Assembly (NCBI RefSeq): GCF_014851395.1 | Contig: NW_024042261.1 | Coordinates: forward strand, 35,179,942 to 35,243,941 | From: Micropterus salmoides | Lineage: Eukaryota > Chordata > Actinopteri > Centrarchiformes > Centrarchidae | Direction of reading: 5' to 3' | Length of the DNA: 64,000 nt | Part shown: positions 23,683 to 35,028 of the stretch, piece after piece | Layout: every line of letters starts with the position of its first letter | How positions within the stretch are numbered: position 1 is the first letter of the stretch | Translations under genes and position numbers: made by a program | Notes under the pieces: model-generated | What the model was told of the DNA's origin: nothing | What the model saw: the letters and a program-made list of their open reading frames with translations, nothing else | The model's database searches: none

Positions 23683-25220
23683 TTAGAGTTTTGAGAAAGC
23701 TATCGTCTTTGGGCTCTTCTTCTCCATGGCCGCCTGAGCTGATTTCATCAAATCTTGAGTCTGAAGCATGCTCATGTTCCAGGTAGCCTGGAAAAGGATA
23801 AACAAGGTTGTGATGGAATCAAGTGTTAACTGCATTTAAAAAAACGATTAAAGTTAAAAGAAACCCTCCATCATTGTTGTAGTAGATGTTCTTACCATGT
23901 AGTTCAGCCCCTCTGCTACACTGTGGTCTCTGGAATAGATGAGGTTTATTTTGGTTCCCTGCACAGCTACAGGGCTGCGACCAGCGATCTCCCCCGCCAT
24001 CTCTAGAGCTCCTGCCATCATGGCCTCTTTATCTGCAAACACTCGGCTGTAGGGGAGCGTTTCCAAGTAAGAGACCAATTACTTAAAGTGATAGTTGCTC
24101 TTTGAAATTGAAGTTTGAATTTGGTTGAATCCATCCCTAACAGACTGGCGTCTTAATTAAATCCAGATGTTAAATCTACAGTATCTGTAACACTGAGGAA
24201 ATAAATTATTTGTGCATTAATGACTTTTAAGCTGATCTAGCACCATTATGCAACAACGCCACCTGCTGGCAGAACAAACAGGTTTGTTCTCAAACACAGA
24301 ACAGTCTGGTGATCCTGCATAACCAGATTATCATGGTCATCTACCCTAGTTAAACATGAGCCTGCTTCATAACATCAAAAAACCTAAATGATCCTGACAA
24401 TATCAGACTAATCCTAAAAATCAAACAAATGTTCAGTGAACACAATACTATTTAATAAAAGAAACCACTAATATAGAAGTACCTGACCAGTCCGCTGCTC
24501 TTGGCTTCATCCGCGTACATCTTCCTGGCGGTCAGAGCCAACTCATTCACTAAACTGTAGAAAATGGGGGAAGTTAATCACATAACAAAATTAACTTTAT
24601 TGCATACATTGAAAGGGTTTTAAACATGTAACTTTAAAGCCATAAGAATCTAAAAGTAGTGAATTTGTAGCTTAATAGGTGTAAATTTTGTATGTTGTCT
24701 TCCCACCAGCTCTTTGAAATCTCAGCAGTTACTGTAAACTGTTTTTGTTTATCTGAATGTATAATCTTCCTGATTCATACAGTTTTAGTCTGTCTGGTCA
24801 CATTATTAGCCTAATAAGAATTGACAGGAGGTGAGTGTTGAACAGTGCAGGACTATTACACGTGAAACATGTACAGTTGGAGGGTTTGTTAACCATAAAA
24901 CTCCCACGGACTTTATAACATGTCAGAAGAAAGGAAAAAGAGCTGGGGGGAAAATGTTGAGCTGTAACTGTTCAGTCTGTTTTGGGGTTTGTTGAATGGA
25001 TCTGTCTGATTCAGGTTATTGATACTTAGTGTTCAGCACAAAAACTTTTTGTAGGTTTCTTTTTGGGTTGAACTTTGAGAAGCTGCTCTGTAGTTCTGTT
25101 TTTTGGAAGCTCATCCCACACTAATATAAAGTTTATGGCTGTGAGACATTTAACACTTTCAAGCACATGCCAAAAAAAATATTTTCCAACTTGTGCCTAA
25201 ATGAAGATATGCTTGAACAG

Positions 25221-25257
<37 letters not shown>

Positions 25258-28200
25258 GGCAACCTACAACACAAAGCTTTGTTGTTTCCATGGTCGTCAT
25301 TGAGAAATCAATATTGATTTTTGGCTTATTAATGAAGATTTCTGTCATTTTAAATGCTTTACACACAAACACATTACATCACACGTGTTCCTACATGTGG
25401 CCTGTAACTAACAGTAAGTAAAAGATGACCTCATCCCCAGACTCTGTTCTTTATTAATAAAATGGTCTGTTTACCTGCGGCTGCCGATGACTTTGGAAGT
25501 CTCTGGAGCGTTCCAACATCCGCTGCAAGTCCAATATCAACTTCCTGTAAAGCAAAGCAGATTCCTAACTATCATCAGAACATCATGTTTTTCACCTGCA
25601 TCCTTTAACACAAAGCCGTCTATTGATGTTTTATTAATGCTTTATTCTTTTAATTTTTACTTTCTTGAGCAAACATCACTGAACACGTTTTTTTTCCATT
25701 CACATAGCTTTTTTTGTTTTTCTATGGAGCCTCAAAACTGTAACTATAACTGGATACATCAGTAAACTATGTGACAACTCCTGTGTGTCTACTCGGCCAG
25801 CCCCGTTTGGTCTCCTCCTCTTTCAGGAAGAAGCAAACTGTCTTCTTTTTCGAGGTGTCAAGGCCGTCCAAATTCTAAAGTTTCCAGAGAGTAAGTGTTT
25901 GCTCGCAGCGAGTGTGCGATAGGCTGTCCTGGGAGGAACACAGCAGGTGAAATTAAAGGGTAAAGAGCTCAAAAAAGAGAAATGCGGGGTGGTGGTGGCG
26001 CATAGATAAGATGCTTGCCTTTGGTGTGGGAGACCCACTGCAAGACATCCACCATTGTGTCCCTGAGCAAGACACTAAACCTCTAGTTGCTCCAGAGGCG
26101 TGCGACGTCTGACATGTATAGCAATTGAAAGTCGCTTTGGATAAAAGCGTCAGCTAAATGTAAATTAACTGCAAAGGAGGGAGCTGTGGCAGCAACATGT
26201 GGTAAAAACACGAGTAAGTAGTTAAAGATAAAATAAAAGCTGTCAGATAAGACATGGAGAAACAGTTTGACCAACAGGTAGATAATACTGACATACGATA
26301 TAGCCTTTAGTGGGGAAAAAGTAGTCACAGATGGAATAATGATCCTGTTAGATAAGGTCTAAATAGATATGCCCCCACACGAAGAAACGTACACAGCAAG
26401 TGGAAGGAAGATAAGTAAGTGCATTTAAGGGCCAGTACAGGCAGAGAAAGAAGAAGAATTAGGGTCTTAAAAGGGTTGAGTTAAGATAAAAAGGAGAGAT
26501 GGAAAAAGAGAGGCTATATTGGATAGGGAGGAGACGAGCGCTAGACTTGAATAGAAAAAAACAACAACTCCCAAACAAAGAAGTTTAAAGTTGATGGCAG
26601 GAAGATGAGTCTGGGTACAGACCAAGGCACCTGCAAAGCACAACAAACCAAGAGACATGACGACAGCGAGACAGAGCTACAATGGACAAGATGGCAGCTC
26701 TAAAGTTTCATGCTGGAAGAAGGTGAGAGAGCAGCTTCAAAATGGACACAGTGGAATCTGACTATGGGGAAGAGAGGGAGGGCCAGAAATGAGCAGTGAT
26801 GCAGGAGGCGTTCCACAGAGAGGCGTGCCAACCTGATGCATCACAGGCCCAAGCCCACCTCTGCTGACGTTAACGTCTTCCCAATGCTGAGGACGCGGCC
26901 AGTCAGACCACCCCTACCATCTACAGTTGAATCATAAAGAGGACAACACCACCTTAAAGACTGCGAACCTAACAGCACGAAGTTTAAAAGGTCAAGAACG
27001 CTTCACAGTGAAAATGAACTGAACAGCCAAAAATGCTCTCACATGTGACCGAGTGCTGACAGAAACTTCACCAAGGAAGAGCTCTCTGTCTCACCAAGAC
27101 TGTCCGAGGCCTTGAAAACTGCAACATTTGCTGAAAAAGAACAGTTTGAAGACTGACCTCGAAAGAGTTTGGGAGTAGGAGTGTTGATAATTTGTAGGAG
27201 AAGAAAAAAAGAAAATAGGGACTGATGTTAAATCCAAAAAAGACAGAAAGAATAAGGTTAGCTCAGGATCTATAAAATAGATAGATATGTCATTAGTAAT
27301 TGATTAATTAACACAAATATACTGAGTTAATAACTTTGGTGTCCTACTCTCCTCCATCAGCCACCTGTTACTGAATTTCAGCAAAAAGGGATCAGAACAT
27401 CAGGCATTCCTTGTGTTTTAAACAGAGATTTAGGAAAAGGGGATCCAGTGGGATTATTTTATAGTAAAGCTGTTAGAGATCAGCTCTGCTCTGGGGGAGG
27501 AACAGCCAGCGCAGAACTCCTCAGTGTAGCAGATACAATGACAGGCAGCCTTTCAGGCTTGATTTTAAAGAGGCTGAAAGGAGAAGCCACATTGAAGCCT
27601 TTATAAAAGCAATTTCAGCAGCACATTGCTACTGCATGCTTAAATTTGATTGTGAGTCTTAAATCACGATTGACCTTTGTGATGTATTCCACAGGAACAA
27701 CCAAGCAACTGTAATGATAACCTGAGACACGTGTGTGATGCTGAACACCTGAGTTAATCTATGTCTTCTTTCTGTTTTTGTAGGTATTATTAGTAAAGTA
27801 GTCTGAAGTATGGAAGAATTTTAGTGCACTAATGAACAATGGAGTTTTATTTCAAGATTTACTATTTGTACGTCCAATAGCAATGTAATTCAATACACAG
27901 ATATACAGGGCGTTAGAAGGGTTAAATTGCAAGCATCTAGGAAGCAAACTCATGTTGAAAAAGATAGATATTTTCCTCACAGATAGGAAAGTTTCCAAAC
28001 TACAAACAGTAGGATAAAGCTCACTTATTGGTAATAGTAAGATACAGTTGCAAGCAAGGTAAATACTTCTTCGCAGCCAGTCAAAGGCCACTCTCCTATG
28101 AGGCCTCGTGAGGCAGACGCAGCAGCAGGCAAGATCAAGCACGACCTGCACCACCACAGAGACAACTTTGAGTCCAAGTGAACCAGCAAAGGGAAGAACA

Positions 28201-31200
28201 AGACTGAAACTACAAACGACTGAGCGCCCTCAAATTGGTACCCAAGAAACCTGAGTGCCAAAAAGAGTTCCACAGTACAACAGGCAACTTTCAAAATAGA
28301 CATCATACATGTTTATCGGACATTTTGAACCATTCTGAAGTGTCGCATGAATGATTGTCGAAACATTGTTATGTCTGGTTACTGTATTGTTACACAGAAA
28401 GTTCACTATGCACCCTGTGTAATTGTTAGCTTGCTAAAGTATAAAAGGAAAGAACAGCTCACTGCATAAAGATATCATTTTGTTTCACGAGTGTAAACCA
28501 TTTACAAGGTATCTCTCACTATATTATAGCACGTATGGGTAGTTTAATATGTTCATGCTCATTTAAAGGGTAATAAGGAGAGAGGAGTAATGGAAATCCT
28601 TGTCATTATAACTTGCTCAAATATGTTAGCAAAAGAAACAGCCCACCGCATGATTGATTTTACAACATGTAAACAATTTACACAGTATGATAGCATCAAA
28701 AACACTTGCAAAGGAAAATGTAGAAGCAGATTTTGTGAAAATTGTATTACAAGACATACATCAATCTAGTCCCATCACAGTAAGAATGTCCTGTTTCTAA
28801 CACGGAGCACAAACAACACCAGTTTATTCCACAAAAGTCAGGTTGTGGATGAAATGATCAAGCGGAGGGCATGCAGAGGACACAGAGAGGAGGAGCGGGC
28901 AGTCAGGGACTTTCCCAGATCCAGGTGCAGTAGGAAAGAGAGCCAAGAGATGATGTGAAGCCAAGAAACAGAGCTATAAAAGGAGGTCCAAAAGGAGGTG
29001 AAAGTCAGTTGTTACATGGTTTTCATGTCGACTCGGGTCTCTGTTCTGGTAATACAATGGGGCTCTATTTAGCACCGATCTCTGACACACTCCGGTGGAA
29101 ATTTTGTTTCTTGTTGCCGTCTGTCTTTGTTGATAATAAAAATGTTGGTAAGAGTTCAAGCTTTCTTATCTGGCCCAAATCTTGAATCTTTACATGACAA
29201 TCAGGGAGGGGAGTTTCAGCTGCAAAGCTTTTTAAAGCTGATCTGCTCCGTCCCCTCGCTCTCTCAGCTCCTGCAAGGTCACCTTTTGTTTGTTTCATTT
29301 TTCACTCATCCATGCATCCGCCTATGTTACTGATCTCACTCATTTCCACATAATATTGATTTGTTTATCTAAGAAGTTTAATAACAGTTTTCACTGTTTG
29401 TTTGTACCACATCTCTGTTCTTCCACCTTCTTCTTTGTCTGAACTATGAGCCAATTCATAACTAGTGAATATCATCCATCGTCAACCGTCAACCCTGGAC
29501 ACTCGCCTGCCCATTGCAGGGCACACAGACACAAACAACCACTCACTCACATTCACACCTAAGGACAAATCAGAGTTGCCAGTTAAGCTAGCATGCATGT
29601 TTTTTGGACTGTGGGAGGAAGCCGGCAGACAAGGGGGGGGAACATGCAAATAGAAAGGCTTGGGACGACCAAGGTTTGAACCCCCTAACCTAAACCACTG
29701 CACAACCGTGCCGCCCTATGTAGTGAATACTTCCTAAAAGAAAAAAATTTACTTTTAGGCTAAATGGAAGTTATCACTATATTGATAATGTGATTCCAGT
29801 GAATTTAGATTTTTTTTATTTTATTTTTTATGATTTAGTCCTTGCGGAAATTCATTTTGTGTCATACAGCAAACGTCAGATGAACAACATCAACAAACTA
29901 ACAACCAGACAACTGCACTGGCAACACAAACATCCCCCCCGAGTGCAGCGCAAGTTACGCTAAAGTGCAGCTCACCGACACCCCAAGATTCAGCTCTGTT
30001 TTATTACCTCATTGTTTGTTAAGAAATCTAATACTAGTAGACACAAATGACCTGCGGGCCCGGTTGGTTCGGAGAGATGGCACCTTAGACCTTCTGCCTG
30101 ATGGTCACAGCTCATACTCGCCAAATAGGGGATGTGATACATCTCTAATAATCGCCTGCCCCTTCCTCGCCGATCGGGACTCGCAGCTCGTCGTCATGCT
30201 AGTTTGCTGTACCCCAGCTATTTTACTGGACATTAACTATCTTATGCTGTTTATTTTTATTATTCACTGACACTGTGAAATACCAGGCAATGGAACAAAA
30301 AGTTAGTATGCGTTCCACAAAAGGACCAAATATATTTCTCTGTCCACATTAAAAAGTCTCAGTTTAGGCATAAAATATAGACACTGCAACCTTTCTTATA
30401 AATAACACCTGTATTAAATAGTGGGAAATAGTACACACTGTACTCGGTCAGTCAAAAAAGACTCTACCGATCTGATGATGTCACCATTTACTCCTAACTG
30501 CAATAGTCTCTCCATCATAATATGGGGTCTGATGGGACTTAATGTAGATGAAAAGTCTACAAAAGAACACATACATATTTGCTTGGGCCAGTCAAGATGA
30601 CAATAAATGTTATGCAGCATAAATAAAGCATCCTCACATTGTTGAACTGACTAATGAAGGGTTATCATAGATGCGTAAAACTCACTCACTCACAGGATCA
30701 CGATTAGCTAGGCGCACTCCAATACACTGCTTACAGTCACATGATGACGCTCGACAACAGACTAGAGGAAAACCAAACTGTGCTAGTTATCGTTTACTGA
30801 TTCTGTCGTCCAAGTCAACACGTGTGTGAAATCTGAAACCTCCCAATTCATTCACCCATTTAGTGCCCAACAAGCTGTGAAATATGGTGATCAATTCCTG
30901 AGTTACAGCCAAAAACGTGTTTTGTGAGTTGAGGTCACACTTGACCTTCGACCACCAAATTCTAATCAGTTCATCCTTGAGTCAATGATTGTGCTAAATT
31001 TGAAGAAATTCCCTCAAGGAGTTTTGAGATTTACGAGAATCTGATGGATGGACAACCCGCAACCATAATGTCTCCCTGCACGCTTAAAAATATTGTTAGT
31101 TGAATAATTACAATGAAGTGTAAAAATAAATTTGAAGTATACTTTTACCGTCATTCAGGGAATACAAGTCATTTAAACTTCATTTTAACATTTCACATTT

Positions 31201-34200
31201 CTTGTTTTTAAATTTAGATGGGCGTGTACATACCTTTACCTGGAACCATGCGTCCTGGGTACACAGGCGGATGTCACAGGCTGTGACCAGGTCAACACCT
31301 GCCACAGAGCACAGCATCCACAGTTAACATGACAGTGTGTAAACTCACTTTTCTTTTCTCTGCCCGTTTAAAAGTACACAACCTCCAGTCAGGTCAATCT
31401 TTGCAATAGCAGGTAATTGTACCATTTTCAGAACACTGACTTATCTAAACTGATGGCTTGGGGCCTGTTTCACAAAGCAAGTTAGGCTCAGTCTGGCTGT
31501 TTCTGGCCATCGTTGTATCCTGAAGCTGATTATCAACTGGCTCAGTTAATTTGGATTTTCCAATCCAGCAATGAGGCAGAGTTGTAAATCACAGGTAATA
31601 TCAGATTCAAGAGGGGATTGTTTCATATGATACTGCGTTACACAAAACTAGGACAGAAGCTGCATTAACATGAATGATATTCAAATATTAATAGTAAGAT
31701 TAAGTGTGGGAATTATTGTCAAGGCCAGGGGTTTTCAAAGTCTGAGGACAGTGGGCCTTATATTAATTATTGTAAACCACGGTCTAAAGTAAAATAGTAA
31801 TAAATAATAAGAATGAGGATTTTTAGCTCTCTGACTATAAAGCAGTCTGTTACCTGTATTTAAATGTGCTATACAAATAACTTATTATTATTTAATTTAA
31901 AATCTAACTTATTATTAGTTGCAGTATAATAACGTGATGATGACGCCTTACCTCCCCCAATACAGGCTCCATGGACGGCCACCACAACAGGCTTTGGACA
32001 CTACAAGACGAAAATAATAATCAATAGGATGACAGGAAAATACACTGACAACCCAACATGGTCAACGCCGTCCAAATTCAAAAATCAAATCTTGTAATTC
32101 CTCAGAGTGATAAACAGAAGCCCTCTTCACCTTCTCTATGACGGAGAACGCCTCTTGATATTTAGCAATCATTTTTCTGATGTTCCAGGAAATCCTGGCC
32201 GTGTCGTCGCCCTCTGGTTGGAGTACCTCGCTGGCCATGTCCATCAGGTCAATACCTGGGCGGTAACACAGCACAGAGAATAAGTACAAATTTACTACGA
32301 AGACAGTGTCACTAAAACAGCTCGATACCCACCGGCTGTAAAGAGCCGCCCTGCTCCAGAAACCACCACCACTCTGCAGTCTGGGTCTTCAGCTATCTCA
32401 TTAAAGCAATCCACCATCTCACTGAGAGAACAACAAACCAAAAACAAAAGCTCCGGTCAGTGTTGGGTAAACTGTTAAATAAATAAAGACTAGTATGAGT
32501 GGTTTACTTTTTAACATGAGTTTAATATTAATTATTTTAAAATGTTTCTTGTAATTTCTTTAGGATGTGCTTTAGGATGGATAACTGTTTTCAAAGAAAT
32601 CCGTAGGCTAGTTGCTCTTTAAAATATGCAATACAATAATAAATTTGCAAATCTGAATATAACTTTTAAGAGGTGCTTTAACATTTATGGAATATGGATA
32701 TTAATCTGATCTGAACTTTTTGGGAGATCAGTGCCAACACGTAATGATTATTTATGGCAATTTAACTGAGTAACATTGCTCAAAGGGATTTTTTTTAAAT
32801 ACAGAGACTATCGTCAACAAAAATCCAATGACTGCCTTCAGACTGGACAAAACTCAGCTGCCAGGTTTTTAACCAGAACAAGAAACCGGATCACATGACT
32901 CCTGTTTTTGCTTCATTACTACATCAGGGGATCCTACATGTTTTATGGCCTCTCTCCCGGTTATCTCTCAGACCTTTTTGTACTGTCTCCACCAGCCCCT
33001 TGAGATCCTCGGGCAGAGGTCTGCCGTCTGTCCCAGAGGCCCGACTTAAAGCTAAAGGGGACAGAGTGTTTGCAGTCAGGGCCCCGAGGCTCTGGAACAG
33101 CCTGCCCGAGGAAATCAGGGCCCCTTCTTATAAACAAACTCCTTTATATTGTTTTTCTTGTTTTAATTTTTGTGTGTTGTATTTTCTGCCCTTGTAAAAG
33201 CACTAAGTTCCTGAAATAAATTCTAAGGAGGAGCTTTCACATTTATGGATATTTTATGTGATGTAACTGAATCTTCAATAAGCAAAACTTTTTGGGAGGT
33301 CAGTGTCGACACCCATCCCTAACACATAATGATTATTCAGCAGCTTAACTTAGTAACATTCCCCAAAGGGATTTGTTTAAGACAGACAGCACTTAATTAA
33401 AAAAATAACAGCCATGTTCATTTGTTTTAAGAGAGATTCTTGCCTCCAGAAGGCTTTGTTCATGGCGTTGCGTTTCTCAGGACGGTGAAGCTCTACGTGT
33501 GTGACGGACTCCGCTGGGTGAGTGATGGCCAGGGTGGTGTAAGGAGGGACGGGACCACCTGAAGACGGCGACGACGACATGGCCCTGACAAGAGCCTGAC
33601 TGGGCAGCCACAACCCGCTGTCTGGCAGAAGAGAAACAGAAAAAATAATAAATAAAACAAACAGAATGAGTTATCCAGCAGGAAGAGATTTTAACGATAA
33701 GAAGTTACGTAGATTTAGAAGAGAAGAGCAGAGAACTGCTAAAGCTCAGGGCAGAAGAATATTTTATGATTTGATTATTGACCTTTTTGGGGGGGTTGAA
33801 CTGTTAGTTTGACAAAATAAGACATTTAAGAAGTCACCTTGGGCTCAAAACAAGTGATGGATGTTTTTCACAATTTTGTGGAAGGGCTGGGAGATGTGGT
33901 CAAAAATGTTATCACAATAAGAAGTTTCATATATCAATAGTTATCAGGATAAATGTCAAATCAATATTTCTTAAAGTTAAAAGGCTGATTTCTGCTCCTG
34001 AGTGAAACCAAATGCTTATTTGTGGTTTTAAATTTTTCTTTATGGTAAGAATAAACACTTGATACCAAACAGTGGATCACTAAACAAGTCTATGTCAGAA
34101 CATTTAAAACAATTATGATAAATCTTTTTTCAACAAAAATGCACAAGTAAAATTAAGCACAATCTATTTTCAGTCCCTTTTCCTCAAAGTAAATATCTTA

Positions 34201-35028
34201 ATAGAAAAATAAGTGCTAATTTGTTTGTGAATCAAAAGAATGAAGTCAAACATTTAATGAATATTTGTTATATTTTTTGGAGGAAAATTTTATTGCAATA
34301 ATTATCATTGTAATTTTAATTGTTATTTTACACTGCACTACAATAAAAACAAGAATATCCTAAAACCAAAATCTGAAAATACAGATAATTTTAATTCACT
34401 AAATCTATGTTAAGTCCCAGAGGCAGTAGGACCTCACGCAGTGGTGCCAAGCCAAGTAGCATTGCATTGTAATATATTTGTCAAGCACAAGGTCGTGCTT
34501 TTACAAGTGGAGGAAAGTAGAGCTGAAACAAATCGCTCCAAATAAAATTAAATGGCAACGAGTTTGATAAGTCATTATGTACAAGAAACAACTGTTTAAT
34601 AACATAACCTTGAGCTTTTGGAAGTTGTGCTTTTTTCACTATTTTCTCACATTGGATGGACTTAATTAATTAATAAATAAATAAGTTAAATTGTAAATGA
34701 AATCAGTTTTATCTCCAGCAAGTGTAAAGTATAATAAAACAATATATCAACAGATGAGCTTAATACAACCCTGCATGTTGCATGCGATGCTCCCACTGGT
34801 GACCTTTCACCTACATGGCACTTCAGAGCTGTTGTTTACATCAGTTAAATAAGTATTCATCTACGAACTAGCACGAGCTGATACACCATGGAAAACGTGA
34901 TAATTAACACGAGGTGCACATTTAAATTCAATGCATTTTATATAATAGTAACAAACAGCCGCAAACAAACACACAAAACACGCTCACTTACATTTCGAGA
35001 CGGCTGACCGGACAACGGCTGACAACAT
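23683..35028 (-). CDS. ech1: Delta(3,5)-delta(2,4)-dienoyl-CoA isomerase (one exon frameshifted)
   Basis: ECH1 isomerises 3,5-dienoyl-CoA to 2,4-dienoyl-CoA in beta-oxidation of unsaturated fatty acids in mitochondria and peroxisomes; crotonase superfamily. Coding exons: 34992-35028, 33444-33621, 32333-32421, 32131-32255, 31952-32000, 31234-31298, 25475-25544, 24483-24554, 23896-24046, 23683-23787. The length is about 313 residues (human 328). The N-terminus (MLSAVVRSAVSK) is a plausible mitochondrial presequence and the C-terminus FSKL carries a peroxisomal SKL signal. The three acidic residues used for catalysis in the rat enzyme are present: D in GGGVDLVTACD, E in KEVDIG, D in LAADVG. Exon 25475-25544 is 70 bases where phase demands 71: near 25493-25497 one base is missing after LQRLPK and the frame runs to a stop in the next exon. 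All other exons are intact, so an assembly indel is more likely than a pseudogene. Intron 2 appears to be GC-AG. Confidence 0.93.
24257..24271 (-). promoter_or_regulatory. CTCF core-like motif in an ech1 intron
   Basis: On the minus strand, TGCCAGCAGGTGGCG contains CCAGCAGGTGGCG, matching 13 positions of CCASYAGRKGGCRS. It faces the plus-strand motif at 10909-10921. Motif match only. Confidence 0.4.
25222..25254. repeat. GT microsatellite
   Basis: About 16 uninterrupted GT units in an ech1 intron (CA on the transcribed strand). Confidence 0.9.
25988..26165 (+). mobile_element. tRNA-headed SINE with LINE2-type tail, in the large ech1 intron
   Basis: The head (ggtggcgcatagataagatg ... gggagacccactgcaagaca) is a degenerate tRNA-like promoter region. 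It is followed by 'ccctgagcaagacactaaac' and 'ttgctccagaggcgtgcgac'. The tail 'gtcgctttggataaaagcgt' + cagctaaatg is the conserved end shared by many fish SINEs and L2-type LINEs. A second, headless copy of the tail lies at 62075-62185. Confidence 0.75.
26170..29460. other. ech1 large intron, mostly unassigned
   Basis: About 3.3 kb without exons of any recognised gene. At 28430-28510 and 28620-28690 two diverged copies of one sequence occur in direct order (ctcactgcat/cccaccgcat; tgtaaaccatttacaaggta / gtaaacaatttacacagtat). At 28840-29190 a TATA-like ctataaaagg (28973) and an AATAAA (29137) about 165 bases apart have an LTR-like layout, but no retroviral coding region is near. Nothing else recognised. 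Confidence 0.4.
29465..29717 (+). repeat. Common teleost interspersed repeat
   Basis: The phrases 'cctggacactcgcctgccca', 'tttggactgtgggaggaagc', gaacatgcaaa, ggtttgaaccccc and 'aaaccactgcacaaccgtgc' in this order mark a highly abundant fish repeat. Its class was not determined from sequence alone. Confidence 0.7.
30414..30580 (-). pseudogene. LINE reverse-transcriptase fragment (Rex/CR1-like)
   Basis: On the minus strand the translation contains VDFSSTLSPIRPHIMMERLL and then GVNGDIIRSVESFLTDRVQ. This corresponds to reverse-transcriptase motif A (F-x-DFSSAFNTI type) and the following helix and 'FLTNRxQ' segment of Rex1/CR1-group LINEs. It is a fragment of about 55 codons, with the first catalytic aspartate present and nothing downstream. 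It lies in the large ech1 intron. Confidence 0.7.
30620..31230. other. ech1 intron segment, nothing recognised
   Basis: About 600 bases with no exon, RNA gene or recognised repeat. The upstream part at 29810-30300 has phrases that recall LINE-derived fish repeats (gcggaaattcattttgtgtc; cttctgcctgatggtcacag) but could not be placed firmly. Confidence 0.35.
32825..33235 (+). pseudogene. LINE ORF2 C-terminal fragment (L2/Rex/CR1 group)
   Basis: Plus-strand translation gives, across frameshifts, QNSAARFLTR-like and HITPVL-like remnants. These are followed by ARLKAKGDRVFAVRAPRLWN and SLPEEIRAPS, the signature C-terminal end of L2/CR1-group fish LINE proteins (usual form: G-D-R-A-F-S-V-A-A-P-x-L-W-N-x-L-P). 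The piece is truncated at both ends and sits in ech1 intron 2, antisense to the gene. Confidence 0.8.
33883..34330. mobile_element. hAT-like MITE in ech1 intron 1
   Basis: It begins with agggctgggagatgtggtca, a 'CAGGGCTGG-ACRAT'-type end, and continues as an AT-rich non-coding element. Its 3' half (34030-34330) matches 40940-41273 and 48130-48463 in the snRNA region, for example gtgctaattt(g/c)tttgtga. The far inverted end seen at 41261-41272 (gtccagccct) is missing here, so this copy is truncated on the right. Confidence 0.6.

Noticed and set aside
31234..31240. Donor at 31240-31239 for the ech1 exon (CAG|gtaaag)
   Set aside because: Both donors keep phase, but the one six bases further on (AAG|gtatgt) retains the V-K before E-V-D-I-G found in other ECH1 proteins.
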